DNA of 64,000 nt from Motacilla alba alba. Taxonomy: Eukaryota; Chordata; Aves; Passeriformes; Motacillidae. Below, in pieces: positions 12,301 to 63,300 of the stretch; within the stretch, counting starts at the first letter, position 1, and each line of letters opens with the position of its first letter. Both the position numbers and the translations under genes were made by a program. Under the pieces are notes generated by a model. It was not told where the DNA came from and did no database searches. It saw only the letters and a program-made list of their open reading frames with translations. The stretch covers positions 5,462,618-5,526,617 of the forward strand of contig NC_052032.1 of NCBI RefSeq assembly GCF_015832195.1, in the 5' to 3' direction.

Positions 12301-13301
12301 GTGCCTTGTTTATGTGGGGAACAGAAGGTCCCCAAACAGCTTTTGGAGCCGGAGCCCTCAAACTACCAAGCCCTCTGTGTCTCCTACTGCTGCCTAACTG
12401 GGCTAGGTCTCCACTCCAGGCTGGGTTTCCTGGTTCTTCATGCCTTATACCTCACTATGGGGCTTGTACCCCAATCTTGCAGAGACTCCTGAGGCTTCTC
12501 TTGTGTTCCAGGGGAGTACATTGCACTGTACCAGAGTCAAAGGGCTATCCTCAAACAGCGGCACCAGGAAAAAGAGGAGTATATCAGCAGGTTGGCTCAG
12601 GATAAGGAAGAGATGAAGGCAAGGACTCTTTCCTGTGGTACTACTCTAAGCAGGGTGGGCCTGGGGAGTGCAGACCTTTGTGCGTTCATTTCCCAATTCT
12701 GTGACAGGAGTAGGACTGCAAACTGCAGGGGTGTGTTTGTGTGCATGTGTCATGGGCTTTCCTTTACTTTGGTGCAGATGAAACTACTGGAACTGCAGGA
12801 CTTAGTGATGCGTCTGGTCAGGGAAAGAAATGAATGGTACAGCAAGTATGTAGCAGCTGCTCAGAACCCAGAGCTGCTGGCAAGCCAGGCTGAAGGTGTG
12901 CTTCCAGCAGAGAGGCGCATTGAGCTCAACGCCACCGACGGAGCAGGTAAGCTGCAGCCAGGACAAGCTCTGTGCAGGGGGAACAGCCCCTGCTCTCAGC
13001 CTTGTGTGGGGATGGGAGGAGTCACCTGCCTGCCTTGCCTGTGCTCCTTGCAGGGCTACGAGAGGTGAATCTGTCAGATGAAGCAGAACAAGAGGCTGCT
13101 GTTCATCAGTCTGGTTTCCCCCCCACTGACAGTAAAGCTGCTCAGCCAAACCAAGAGGACCCCACGGCAAAGCAAATAATGCAGCTTCTCAGAGAAATCC
13201 AGAACCCTCAGGAGAGGCTGGGCTCCCTGCTGGAAAACCCATGCATTCCCTTCTTCTACCGTGCTGATGAGAACGATGAGGTCAAAATCATGGTAGTTTA
13301 A
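215..13301 (+). CDS. GOLGA2: GOLGA2 / GM130, cis-Golgi matrix coiled-coil protein (5' end missing)
   Basis: Twenty-five exons join into 962 codons plus a TAA stop at 13299-13301, against about 1,000 residues in the human protein, so roughly 60 N-terminal residues lie left of the window. GM130 is a peripheral cis-Golgi protein that tethers COPII/COPI vesicles with p115 and giantin, binds Rab1 and is anchored by GRASP65. What is seen: a spliced product dominated by heptad-rich Q/E/K/L coiled coil, a Pro-rich break around 8680-8720, a conserved [20 protein letters not shown] block (12194-12253) and the family C-terminus [18 protein letters not shown] followed by MVV. The hydrophobic C-terminal tail is the known GRASP65 PDZ ligand. 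The missing part would carry the p115-binding basic region and start codon. All introns are GT-AG except the one after 12618 (GC-AG). Identity is from close, collinear similarity to human GM130 recalled from memory. Confidence 0.97.
951..994 (+). CDS. GOLGA2: GOLGA2 window exon 2
   Basis: 44 nt, reads [14 protein letters not shown], ends two bases into a codon, donor gtgagt. Phase matches the next exon. Confidence 0.88.
1108..1171 (+). CDS. GOLGA2: GOLGA2 window exon 3
   Basis: 64 nt, reads [18 protein letters not shown], a conserved GM130 motif. Acceptor ttcccag, donor gtactc. Confidence 0.95.
1630..1689 (+). CDS. GOLGA2: GOLGA2 window exon 4
   Basis: 60 nt, phase 0, reads [19 protein letters not shown], matching the human VNGE...SSANLKDLE region. 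Confidence 0.94.
2158..2238 (+). CDS. GOLGA2: GOLGA2 window exon 5
   Basis: 81 nt, phase 0, reads [19 protein letters not shown]; start of the long coiled coil. Confidence 0.96.
3960..3998 (+). CDS. GOLGA2: GOLGA2 window exon 6
   Basis: 39 nt, phase 0, reads [13 protein letters not shown]; coiled coil. Follows the longest GOLGA2 intron in the window (1.7 kb). Confidence 0.94.
4507..4569 (+). CDS. GOLGA2: GOLGA2 window exon 7
   Basis: 63 nt, phase 0, reads [19 protein letters not shown]; coiled coil. Confidence 0.95.
4806..4899 (+). CDS. GOLGA2: GOLGA2 window exon 8
   Basis: 94 nt, reads [19 protein letters not shown], among the best conserved GM130 segments. Ends one base into a Gly codon. 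Confidence 0.97.
5544..5650 (+). CDS. GOLGA2: GOLGA2 window exon 9
   Basis: 107 nt, reads [20 protein letters not shown]; coiled coil. With the previous exon it makes 67 whole codons. Confidence 0.96.
6184..6242 (+). CDS. GOLGA2: GOLGA2 window exon 10
   Basis: 59 nt, reads [19 protein letters not shown]; donor gtaagt. Confidence 0.96.
6457..6598 (+). CDS. GOLGA2: GOLGA2 window exon 11
   Basis: 142 nt, reads [20 protein letters not shown] and ends LEDLQ-type coiled coil ([15 protein letters not shown]). Confidence 0.96.
7609..7698 (+). CDS. GOLGA2: GOLGA2 window exon 12
   Basis: 90 nt, phase 0, reads [20 protein letters not shown], matching the human FSSR...DANQQLQQAMEE stretch. Confidence 0.95.
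7865..7972 (+). CDS. GOLGA2: GOLGA2 window exon 13
   Basis: 108 nt, phase 0, reads [19 protein letters not shown]; coiled coil. Confidence 0.95.
8068..8155 (+). CDS. GOLGA2: GOLGA2 window exon 14
   Basis: 88 nt, reads [20 protein letters not shown]; ends one base into the next codon, donor gtaggg (weak). Confidence 0.94.
8570..8583 (+). repeat. poly-G run (14 G)
   Basis: Uninterrupted run of 14 G in a GOLGA2 intron, preceded by gagccccat. May be length-variable or a sequencing weak point. Confidence 0.9.
8666..9012 (+). CDS. GOLGA2: GOLGA2 window exon 15 (largest)
   Basis: 347 nt. It opens with a Pro-rich hinge ([20 protein letters not shown]), then coiled coil with [13 protein letters not shown] and ISRALSQNR. 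The acceptor is a tandem CAGCAG, so the exon may also begin at 8669, dropping one Ala without shifting frame. A 14-G run lies 83 nt upstream of the exon. Confidence 0.96.
9848..9961 (+). CDS. GOLGA2: GOLGA2 window exon 16
   Basis: 114 nt, phase 0, reads [20 protein letters not shown]; strongly conserved. Confidence 0.97.
10233..10457 (+). CDS. GOLGA2: GOLGA2 window exon 17
   Basis: 225 nt, phase 0, reads [19 protein letters not shown] and [14 protein letters not shown]; coiled coil. Confidence 0.97.
10702..10801 (+). CDS. GOLGA2: GOLGA2 window exon 18
   Basis: 100 nt, reads [20 protein letters not shown]; ends with one base of a split Glu codon, donor gtgagt. Confidence 0.95.
10881..10960 (+). 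CDS. GOLGA2: GOLGA2 window exon 19
   Basis: 80 nt, reads [20 protein letters not shown]. It corresponds to the acidic hinge of human GM130, but the long mammalian poly-Glu run is much shorter here. Confidence 0.92.
11528..11681 (+). CDS. GOLGA2: GOLGA2 window exon 20
   Basis: 154 nt, reads [20 protein letters not shown]; acceptor ttcttag, coiled coil. Confidence 0.94.
11822..11889 (+). CDS. GOLGA2: GOLGA2 window exon 21
   Basis: 68 nt, reads [20 protein letters not shown]; phase completes with exon 20. Confidence 0.95.
12158..12260 (+). CDS. GOLGA2: GOLGA2 window exon 22
   Basis: 103 nt, reads [20 protein letters not shown] then [13 protein letters not shown], near-identical to human. Confidence 0.98.
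12512..12618 (+). CDS. GOLGA2: GOLGA2 window exon 23 (GC donor)
   Basis: 107 nt, reads [20 protein letters not shown] and ends DKEEMK. The donor is AAG|gcaagg, a GC-AG intron. Only this junction keeps frame with the next exon (MKLLELQDL). Confidence 0.96.
12778..12946 (+). CDS. GOLGA2: GOLGA2 window exon 24
   Basis: 169 nt, reads [20 protein letters not shown] then a less conserved linker; donor gtaagc. Confidence 0.96.
13054..13301 (+). CDS. GOLGA2: GOLGA2 terminal coding exon
   Basis: 248 nt coding. It contains [19 protein letters not shown] and the GRASP65-binding C-terminus, then TAA at 13299-13301. Confidence 0.98.
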
Positions 13302-14090
13302 GAGGTGCTATGTCTTACTGACAGCAACTTTCTGTGGGCCCGAAAGGACCTGATGGACTTGTACGTGCCCATACCTCTGCTCAGTGCCCTTGGTGAGAAC
13401 AGGTTCCTAAAGACATCAGTAAAGAGAGTTGTATCAGATGGAACTCAAGCATCAGACCTCATCTTCTCTTTCTCTTTTCTGTGTTACTCGTGCTTGGAGT
13501 ACAGGCAGACTCTTAACTCATCCTGGGAGGCAGCTGGTGCTGCCACATCACCTAGGCCAGGCCCAGACTGGGAGCAAAGGGAGTCCATGACTTTTGGCAA
13601 AATGACTTAATCCCTTGTCCCAGACTCTGCTGCCACAGGAGCTTCACACGGTTCTGATCCATCACTCATGCCTGTCATCAGCCCAGTTCCTTCCAGGGCT
13701 CCCAGAGTAACTAACTGTTCTGCTCATGGACTCTTTGGACTCTCAGCAGGTTGGGTTTGTTTTCATACCACGGATCCTAAACTCCCCCTTGCTGCTGCAG
13801 CCCTGCCTCTTGCACCTGTATTTCAGAACAGGCCCCCAGCAAGCAGCTCCTGGGCAGCACAGCCCTGTCTGTCCTCATTGCCAGGGGAAGGGACTGAGGG
13901 GGGCCTTGAGGGGTCTTTTGGTTACTTGACAAAGCTTTATGTGATTCTTGGGAGTGGGGTGGAAATGTAACTGCACTTTGAAGGATGATGTGTTTCACTT
14001 GTATGTGTCTGAAGGTTTTATTTATTTTAAGAAATGGGAGAAATTAAGTAAAAGGAAACCACTTAATAAACATGCTTCGTTTTGAATTTC
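13302..14090 (+). other. GOLGA2: GOLGA2 3' UTR
   Basis: About 790 nt from the stop to just past the AATAAA at 14065-14070. No coding potential recognised. The exact cleavage site is inferred. Confidence 0.75.
14065..14070 (+). promoter_or_regulatory. GOLGA2: GOLGA2 poly(A) signal
   Basis: Canonical AATAAA, with a T-rich stretch (cttcgttttgaatttctgg) just downstream. Confidence 0.75.
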
Positions 14091-15600
14091 TGGACTTTAG
14101 GGGTTCTAGTTCTCCATCCCTGAACTTTCCCCTTCTCTTATTTTGGTAAGGATTGCAGGAGATGAGTGGAAACCAAGAGCCCATGGCCCATGTTTAAGGT
14201 CCTGGGACATGCAGCAGCAAGTGTGGTAGTCCTGGCCCTGCCTTGAAGCCATAGCCTTGATTCTAGGGAGAAAATACAACATGGAGGGAGGAGAGCACTC
14301 CCTGAAACAGCAGCAAAACAAATCTGGGTGTGGATGTTAATGCCATGTGAACTGCATGTGGATATCCTGCAACTGACTCTGCCTTCAGGCAAGAACTGCC
14401 TGTTCTCAGGAGGGGTGGTGTCAAGAGTGGAGTTTTGAGGGAAAGCACAGGGGAGGTTAAAGGAACCTGATCATTGGAGCTGTGTAATCAAACACAGGAG
14501 CTTGGGCTGCTGCCTGAAGCAGCAGCAGCTGCCACCCTGGTACCTGCCGAGATACAAGATGGAAGCACAGATTTGTGTCTGTTCAACAGCAGCAATGGTT
14601 CACACAGCACAAGCAGTACTCTCTGTGAGCCCCCAGGGGAAGCTGGTTTTTGAACTCCTTTCATTTAAATGGCACCAGTGATGTCAGTCTCTGCTCAGCA
14701 CAAGTGACTGGGCTCCCCAGAGCATGGGCTGTGTACATTCTGTATCTGTGTAAAATGGTGTATATTCCTTGAAGAGAGACTAAGCCTGTTCAGTGTTCAC
14801 AGCTGCTCAGGCCATTCAGAAATCTGTATCATAACTAAAAGGGGAAGGGCTGTGATTTAACACAGAGTATTACTGTAAAAGGAATAAGTAGTTACTGGGT
14901 GTTTACTCTAAACTGTGAAGGAGACAAGACCAGTGAAGGTCTGTGGTCTGTTGCAGAGGTGACTTAACCCTGTTACAAATTTGCTTTCTGAATAAACTTA
15001 TTCAGAGGGGCACTGACTGGAGGTATTTCTTTTGCATAGACCACCTTGAAATTTGGCCAGAAAAAAGAGAAGAATGAATTCTTTATTGAAAGCACCTGCC
15101 CTGACACTGATGCTGTTTTCACTGAGCTTTCATGAATGTTTTCTGTACAGACTGCTGACAAGCCTGAGAGGTGGCTCTTGGCTAGCATCTCATATAATTT
15201 CTGGCTTCAGATTTATTTTTTTTTTTACCCTGACCCCTTACAGGAGTGACTCCTGGACCTGACCTTTACTCAATGTCCACTTGCTGTGCTCCACAACCAC
15301 TACAGGCAAAAATCCCTTTAAAAAAGCAATTTGTGTGCAAACTCCCACCTTCTGTATGCCCCATCTCTGAAGCACCTCCACACAATTCCTTCTGCACAGG
15401 GATTTACCTTTCTGCACCTGACAAGCTGCTTCTCTCCTGCAGCCCCTGGACACGCAGTGCTGATGCAGATCTGCTCCACCTTCCCTGTCAGTGACAGCCC
15501 CTGACTGCATGGACAGCTTGTTAACTCCATGGGATGAAAAAATCAGGTTACAATCAAACACAGCTTGAAAACCACCCAGAGAAAAAGCAAGAGAAAGAGA
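14091..15600. other. intergenic gap between GOLGA2 and DNM1 3' ends
   Basis: About 1.5 kb between two convergent 3' ends. No exon recognised; it holds the distal AATAAA candidate and ordinary unique sequence. Confidence 0.65.
14991..14996 (+). promoter_or_regulatory. candidate distal GOLGA2 poly(A) signal
   Basis: A second + strand AATAAA, 926 nt after the first, in the gap before the DNM1 3' end. It could allow a longer 3' UTR, but nothing else in the sequence supports use. Confidence 0.3.
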
Positions 15601-15606
15601 GATGGT

Positions 15607-15612
15607 TTTATT
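15607..15612 (-). promoter_or_regulatory. DNM1: second DNM1 poly(A) signal candidate
   Basis: AATAAA on the - strand, 42 nt beyond the first. Either or both may be used. Confidence 0.5.
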
Positions 15613-15648
15613 CTAGTCATGGAGACCTTCATTATACAGAAATGAGAG

Positions 15649-15654
15649 TTTATT
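15649..15654 (-). promoter_or_regulatory. DNM1: DNM1 poly(A) signal candidate
   Basis: AATAAA on the - strand, with a GT-rich stretch further downstream (15560-15590 region). Confidence 0.6.
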
Positions 15655-15825
15655 TCATCCAATAAACAAGAGTGACAGGTAGATCACAAACTGCATCACA
15701 GCTACTACCAGCACTGAGACAGTTCACCCACAAGTCTGGGGTAATACAATAACCCAACTGCACACAGCAGAGAATTTAACAATCAGCTCAAAAACTCAAC
15801 ATTGGGATTTGGTTAACTTTTTGGA

Positions 15826-15856
15826 TGTGTGTGTATATATATATGTATATAGATAT
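15826..15856 (+). repeat. GT/AT microsatellite
   Basis: gtgtgtg followed by tatatatatatgtatatag, within the DNM1 3' UTR. Confidence 0.8.
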
Positions 15857-16027
15857 TCTTTTCCTACTTAAGTATTTCCTAAAATTCACATGGAAGCACA
15901 AATGGCTTTTAACACCTGGACATATATAGATTTTTCATCTTATATATATATTTATAGATATTTATAACAGTAAAGATATGTTTCTCATTACTACAATATA
16001 CTTGTTTAACTCCTTTAAGCAGCTGGG

Positions 16028-16073
16028 AAGGGAAAAAAAAAACCAAAAAAAAAAAAAGAAGAAAAAAAAAACA
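16028..16073 (+). repeat. A-rich homopolymer block (T-rich in DNM1 3' UTR)
   Basis: Mostly A with a few C and G interruptions; lies within the DNM1 3' UTR, so it is T-rich in the transcript. Confidence 0.85.
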
Positions 16074-16218
16074 ACCCCAAAAACAGTTTCACTACAATCA
16101 CATCTGATATGTGTGTGTCACAAATTACAAACAAAACAAGCCATGTGTGAGATTCGAGTCAGACCATTCCAGGACAGAACAGCTAAGAGGCAGGCAAAGA
16201 GTCTCAGAGGGAGCAGGC

Positions 16219-57357
<41,139 letters not shown>

Positions 57358-60300
57358 CTGCAATGAAACAGGAAGTTTTGGATGAGTGTGTGATTGTTTC
57401 CTTCCCTTTTTACAGCTTTTCTCTAAGTGTACATGGACTCTAAGGGGGAGTCCCAGCTATGAGCACAAAGAAGTTTAAGTCACTAAAAGCAAAGTACCTC
57501 TCCTTGAGAAGGGCAAGAGCTTGTCCTGAGATACTTTATACTCACAGCACAGTCCCTCTAATCGTGTCTGTGACAGTACAGCTCCTTCAGCTGAAGTTCC
57601 AAGTTAGCTAACAAACCCATTTAATACAGCTGTCTGTACTTTGGAAAAAAAAAATACACTTTCATCCTTCAGAAAGAAAAGAGAAGCTGACACAGAGCCA
57701 AAGAACTAGCATGCCTCCTTTTGGCAAAAACAATTACACAAATTCACTCACACCCTGCACTTGAGGCTTGAGAAGACACCACATTGTCCCAGTGTGCAAA
57801 CACCACGTGATACAACTGAGAAAATAACCAGCAGCCAAAGGCTTGTCTCCACGCAGGGTCTCTCCTGACTGTAACTATCAAGATATCAGTATTGCCAAGG
57901 CAAAAGCAGCAGTTTCTTTCTGCATTTAAAAGAATCCTGAATTTTTGTGTACTCAAGTAATTTCAAGGGAAAGCAGCCTTGTACTAACACTCTCCAAATG
58001 CTGACTTAGCAGCCAGAGCCCACCAGTTCTCCTTTGCTTTTGCTTTTTTTCCAATCCAAAGCTAGGCATGCTCACTGCATCTGCTGATGACCTTGCTAGT
58101 TTGTGGTCTGGTTTTCTAGTACTTGGCTGCTCATGAGGCTCTTCAAGAGCCACTGAGCAGTTCTAAAAACATAATCAATTGCTTCCTCGCCTACCGGGAG
58201 AAGCATCACTTTCAAATGTGTTTCCTACAGCATGAACATAACATTCTCTGTTAAAAGAAGCCCTGCCTACACTGGCAGGGTTCTGGCAGACAATCCTCCT
58301 TCCCTTCAGAACTGTGGCAAGGAATAATTTTGCTGATTCAGAAGTAACTATTGACTCTGCTGAATGAGAAATCCAGGGCTCTCCACTTTGAGGTATTCCT
58401 CTTACTCCTGCATGAACTTAAGACTGACAAAGTCCACGAAGATGAGAAGTGAGTTTCTGTTTCAGCACACCAGACAAGGCCTTGAGCAGCCCTGTATCAG
58501 CTCCTGGTTTGGCCAATCATTTCCTGGGTAACCCCATGCAAATTATTCTGCTTCTCTGTATTTCCATTTTCTCAGCTATAAAAGTAATTCCCCATCTGTG
58601 GCAATGTCAGAATAACTTGGTAATATCAAAAAATGGAAGACTAGGTTCAAGTGAAATGAGTGTAAGGAGGCGCTGTATATCCTCTAACACCTCAAATGAA
58701 AATATCACCTGTTAATTACTAAGTCAGAAGTAATGGAACTTCAGTTAAAATTAGACTGAAACTCATTCTCATCATTTTAGACTTTCCAGAAGTATAAAGA
58801 GTTAACTGAGGATTGCTTTTCATTTGATTTTCAAATAATACAGCTCTAGTTTTTCCATTACAGTGGGATTAACCCTGGAATCTATGAGACACTGCATAAT
58901 TCTAACAGTTTTCTGCTGTCTCAGCTCCATTTCTATAGATGTCTGAGGTCAATATGTGGAAAAGTCCTATCCTTGTATCACTTGCTAACATAACAAATCC
59001 ACTTGAACTCCACTGAATTATTTTGAACTTGTACCTGAGAAAAAGGAATCATATTACTACAGACTCCCTTTCCAGCACATCAAGACAGTCCTCTAGTCAT
59101 TGGTTTCCATCTTGCAGTATCAAATCTTGCTTTACTGTACAAAAAGAACCACTTGCATTGATAAGCATGAAATCAATAGGAAGCAAGATCCTATTCATGC
59201 TGGATCTTTCTGCTTTGGTTAAAATCCCAATTTCTCTGGTGTCCTTATCACAGCTACTAAGAAAAAAATCTCAAGACAGTGATAGAAAACCTATGATACT
59301 GGGTTCCAGCATTATTTTAAAAAGATCCAATTTAATTGTTAACTCAAGTAGCTCCCAGGCTATTCCAAGGAAAAAAAACCCAAGTCCTCTAGAGGACAAG
59401 ACAACAAATTAATATGGAAGATTTTGTCACCTAAACCAACAATCTTTAGTGTTGCTCTAGTTCTGAGTGAACATACATGCAGATATGATCCTTAATATCA
59501 GAAAATGAATGTGTGTTCTTACCCACAAACTACTGGGAGGTACATGCAGTTCAACTTTCAAATCTTCTTTACACTTGACTCCTATCAGGAGTCACAGCCA
59601 AAAAGCTTTATTACAAAAAACCTACAATTGGTGCAGTATCATCCCATTGTATCCGTTATTTCCTAGTCTTCATTTACTTTCTCTCTACAGTCTGTTGGAA
59701 AAAACCATTCCTCCTTCAGCTCCAGCTAAGCCTTTCAAATCACAGAAACCAAAAAGTAGGGATGAGTAAATTTTGTGGGGAGCTGGCTGAGTGCTGAGGA
59801 GCAGGAGGAGTGGAGAGCCCTGCCTGCCCTCTGGCAGGGTGCACAAACTGCTGCACAAACAAACACAACCACAGAACACGTGTGGCACAGACAACGAGCC
59901 CAGTACAGTCTGAGCTCACTTCAGAGCCTGAAGAAAGAGCTACAGACACAGAGTTATGGCTCCAAAAGAGCAGCCCAAAGTGATGTCACCAAGCTGGAAT
60001 CAGGCAGACAACACAGCAGGTAAAAACCACAACACTGCCAGGTGACCTAGGGCAGAGGGGTTAAAACGGCTTCTTCACTTCCAGCAGAGGAGATGTAAAA
60101 GAGCATGGCTGAGGGAGGAAAAAGAAAGATGGAATAAGTCTTCAGAGATAAAATGTTATAAAGGCTTTGAGTGCTGAGACAAGGCAGCCTGTAGCATGAC
60201 AGCAGAGCCTCATTACACACATCACTATACATGACTGTGCCTGAATTATGTTACTCAGGTTGAGGGCACCAACCCTCTGTTTTCCTCTTTCACTCTTTAT

Positions 60301-63300
60301 CTTAACAATTAGGAAGTGCTTTTTCTGTTTCTTTGTTTGTAACACACAGAAGTGCACGACAGCATTTGATTTCCTGTGCTTTAAAGCAGGAATACAACAT
60401 TGTGCCTCTCCTCCAGGCTAGGCTTCATCTATAAAATACACAAAGTAGCAGCTAAAGCAGACAGAGCTGTATTCAGGGAATATAAATACTTAATTTGCTT
60501 GTAGCTTTCTTTGCTATTGACTCAAAATTCTGAATCAAGATATTGAGGTATCAGTTCTAGCAATGCAATTCCAAGCATTTTATCAAGGTTGGAAAACAAG
60601 GCTCGGATAACTACATTTCCCAAAATATCACTTATTGGAAGACTTATTTCTATGTATATCACACTCATTTTTTATTAACAACAGGCAAAGAGAATACTGA
60701 GGTAGGTACATTCTTGGCCAGAGACAGATCTCCTCTTCTAAACCAAGGCAACACAAAGAACCAAGGATGCAAATCTTAACAGGTCTCAGGCTGAAAGAGT
60801 TCAGGCAGGGAAATGACCTGAAAAGGCATTTATTGTTGTATTTTGCATTGCTCAGATCTGAAGTGCTTACACATGCTCTTGACTAGCTACCTCGGGGCAA
60901 GCACAATCACAGCATCCCCTCCAGTCTTATTACTATTTTCATATGCAGAGCAGCATGAGAGTGCAGATTTGGGCTGAAAGCTGCATTCGTAATGCAGTAA
61001 AAAATATCGAAGGGAAGGCAGCTACTGGAGAGCAACACCAAAATAAAATCCAAACACCTTGAAAACACATTAAAGTAATCTTGATGTCATGCAACAATAC
61101 ATTTATAATCAGGGCACTGGGAATTGGGCTTTCCTTAATTGTTTTGTTGTTTGTTTGTTTGAGGCTTTTAACTAAAGGCAGACGCTATCTACGAAAAGCC
61201 TTCATGCATTAGTTAACTTAGAATCCTGAAGAACAGAAAGGTTATTAGTGACCAAAAAAACCACCTTTGCTCTATAAACAAGTTTCAGGATTCATTTCAT
61301 GACTTGCACAATACAAAGGATTAGAAGTTAAAAGTAGCATCAACTAATAACACGTTGCCCAAACTATTCATAAAACAAAGGAAATTGACAAACTGCTCGT
61401 ATAAATCAACATGCATCGTATGGAAAGGGAAGCAAAGATAGATGCAATCAAAAAAAGTAGGAAACATACCCATATGGAAAGCTTGGGATTACCTGAAGAG
61501 GCACACATGAAGCTTTCAGGCGTGTTTCTTGTGTTTATTTACTGCTGCTACACAGAAGAAAATGTGACAGTCCATTAAAAGACACTTAGATGAGCTGGTT
61601 TGCTGCAGGAGGAGCACATTTGTGTCCACACACACACAGAGTTTGCTCAGATCAAAGAATACCTGTTTACTGCTTTGGTCAAACACTTGGATCTGATGTT
61701 TTCCTGTTAAATGAGACACTGAGACCTCTGGAGGAGAAGCAAGTCCTTGAGCATGTCAGCGACTGTTAGGGGCATGTTGTGCCTGTTCCACCAGCTTTGC
61801 TGGAATAAATGCTCTCAAATCCTGGTAAGTACAAGACAAGTGATTGCAGGAGCCAGTCTGTCCCTTCATGCTTTGCCAGAAGTGTCAGCTCACTGCTTTA
61901 GGTTTGTGCTCTAAGGCTTAGAGATTCCTGTAACATTTAACAGTGCTGTTTCATTCCAGCAATCTGGTGTTTGCAAATCTCTTTTTGACCCTGTAGCCAT
62001 GATATCTGAAGTGATAACCACAACCTCCTAACAGGGAAGAGCAAGAATGGCATCCCCACACATCAGCTCAGGCTGTAACTGCTTCTCCACAGATTCTCTT
62101 CCACTGCAAATATGAGCATCATTTATTCCCTCCTTCCACCAAATTCAAGTTTTGCACCTTCTCCATCCACCGGTAATCTGTATTTCAGAAAGGACTTTGA
62201 GTCAAAGCTTTTTCATGCATAATTATTGTCTTCACTGAAGTTGCAACAGAACTCTTCAGCAGTCAAAACCAGAACAGAGTTCCAGGTACCATCTCTTGTT
62301 CCACATGGAACACAGACTTTGCTTTCCCTGTCTCCAGAGAAGCTGGAAGGCTCGGAAAGCTGTTGGAAGAGGGCTCTGAAATACAAATCTAGGCCTAGTC
62401 TAGACAAACCAACAGCATAGCTGCAGTCAATTGTTTGTCAGACCTTTGAGATTTTTGAATTAGAATGCACTAGAGAAGGTAAAGCCTCAATTGAAGAGCC
62501 AAAATAGCAGTTTATGAAGACATAAAAGTAGTTGCAAAGAACAGAAAGGAATGCCAGCATCTGATCATTTAATTCCAATTTGATTTCTTATTAAACATCT
62601 ATAGAAAAACAGGGTATTCAGAGATGTGATTAATTCCCCAGTTTGGATTATATTAGTTTCAGAAAATTAAAATTCATACAGCCTCCATAATTTCACACGA
62701 CTGTTTGTATTTTAATTTGAGTATTTGTAACTTCCTGTGTTCTGATGGTGCCTGGGGACAGCAATTCAATCAGAAATGCACTGCACAAAGCAGTATGCCA
62801 ATATACCACAAGAAACACAGTTCTGTCCCTATGGATTTTACTGTCTGGTTACACAGTTCAGACCTGCTCCTGCCTAAGCTTCAAACCATTTTCATCTGTC
62901 AAGGCTTAAAATTAATCATTCATCATCCTCACACATCCAGATCAAGAGTTCCTCCTCAGCCCACGATGGCACAGTGCTTTACAAGAATCCCAAGCCAATC
63001 CAGGGGTATTGGTACCTTTGACACATGATTCTTCTGATCACTGTGCCCATCAGCAACAGTCACATTTTCACACAAGCTGTATTCTAGGGACAGCTTACAC
63101 ATTTCTCTGAACAGCACTTCATCTCACAGCTCTTGTATTTTCAAACACATTCTTACTTCAGCACATCAAAATGAATCCTTAACACACAGGCTGACACCTA
63201 TGGGGCACTTTAACCACACATTGCAAATATTTACTATTAATCATATTGACTCCAAAAAAAAACCACCTCAGAAACAGTAGGAGCTTTGTATTTTTTGGTC

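Larger units (their letters stand above)
350..13053 (+). other. GOLGA2: GOLGA2 introns
   Basis: Gene-free stretches over 300 nt are the introns 350-950, 1172-1629, 1690-2157, 2239-3959, 3999-4506, 5651-6183, 4900-5543, 6599-7608, 8156-8665, 9013-9847 and 10961-11527. I see no further exon, RNA gene or intact repeat in them, apart from the G-run at 8570 and short T-rich or GT-rich tracts. Bases 1-214 are intron upstream of the first visible exon. Confidence 0.7.
15630..16218 (-). other. DNM1: DNM1 3' UTR (long-tail form)
   Basis: About 590 nt from the stop to the poly(A) signals at 15649-15654 and 15607-15612. Contains a coding-strand poly-T/T-rich block (16028-16073) and an AT/GT microsatellite at about 15826-15856. 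Confidence 0.7.
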
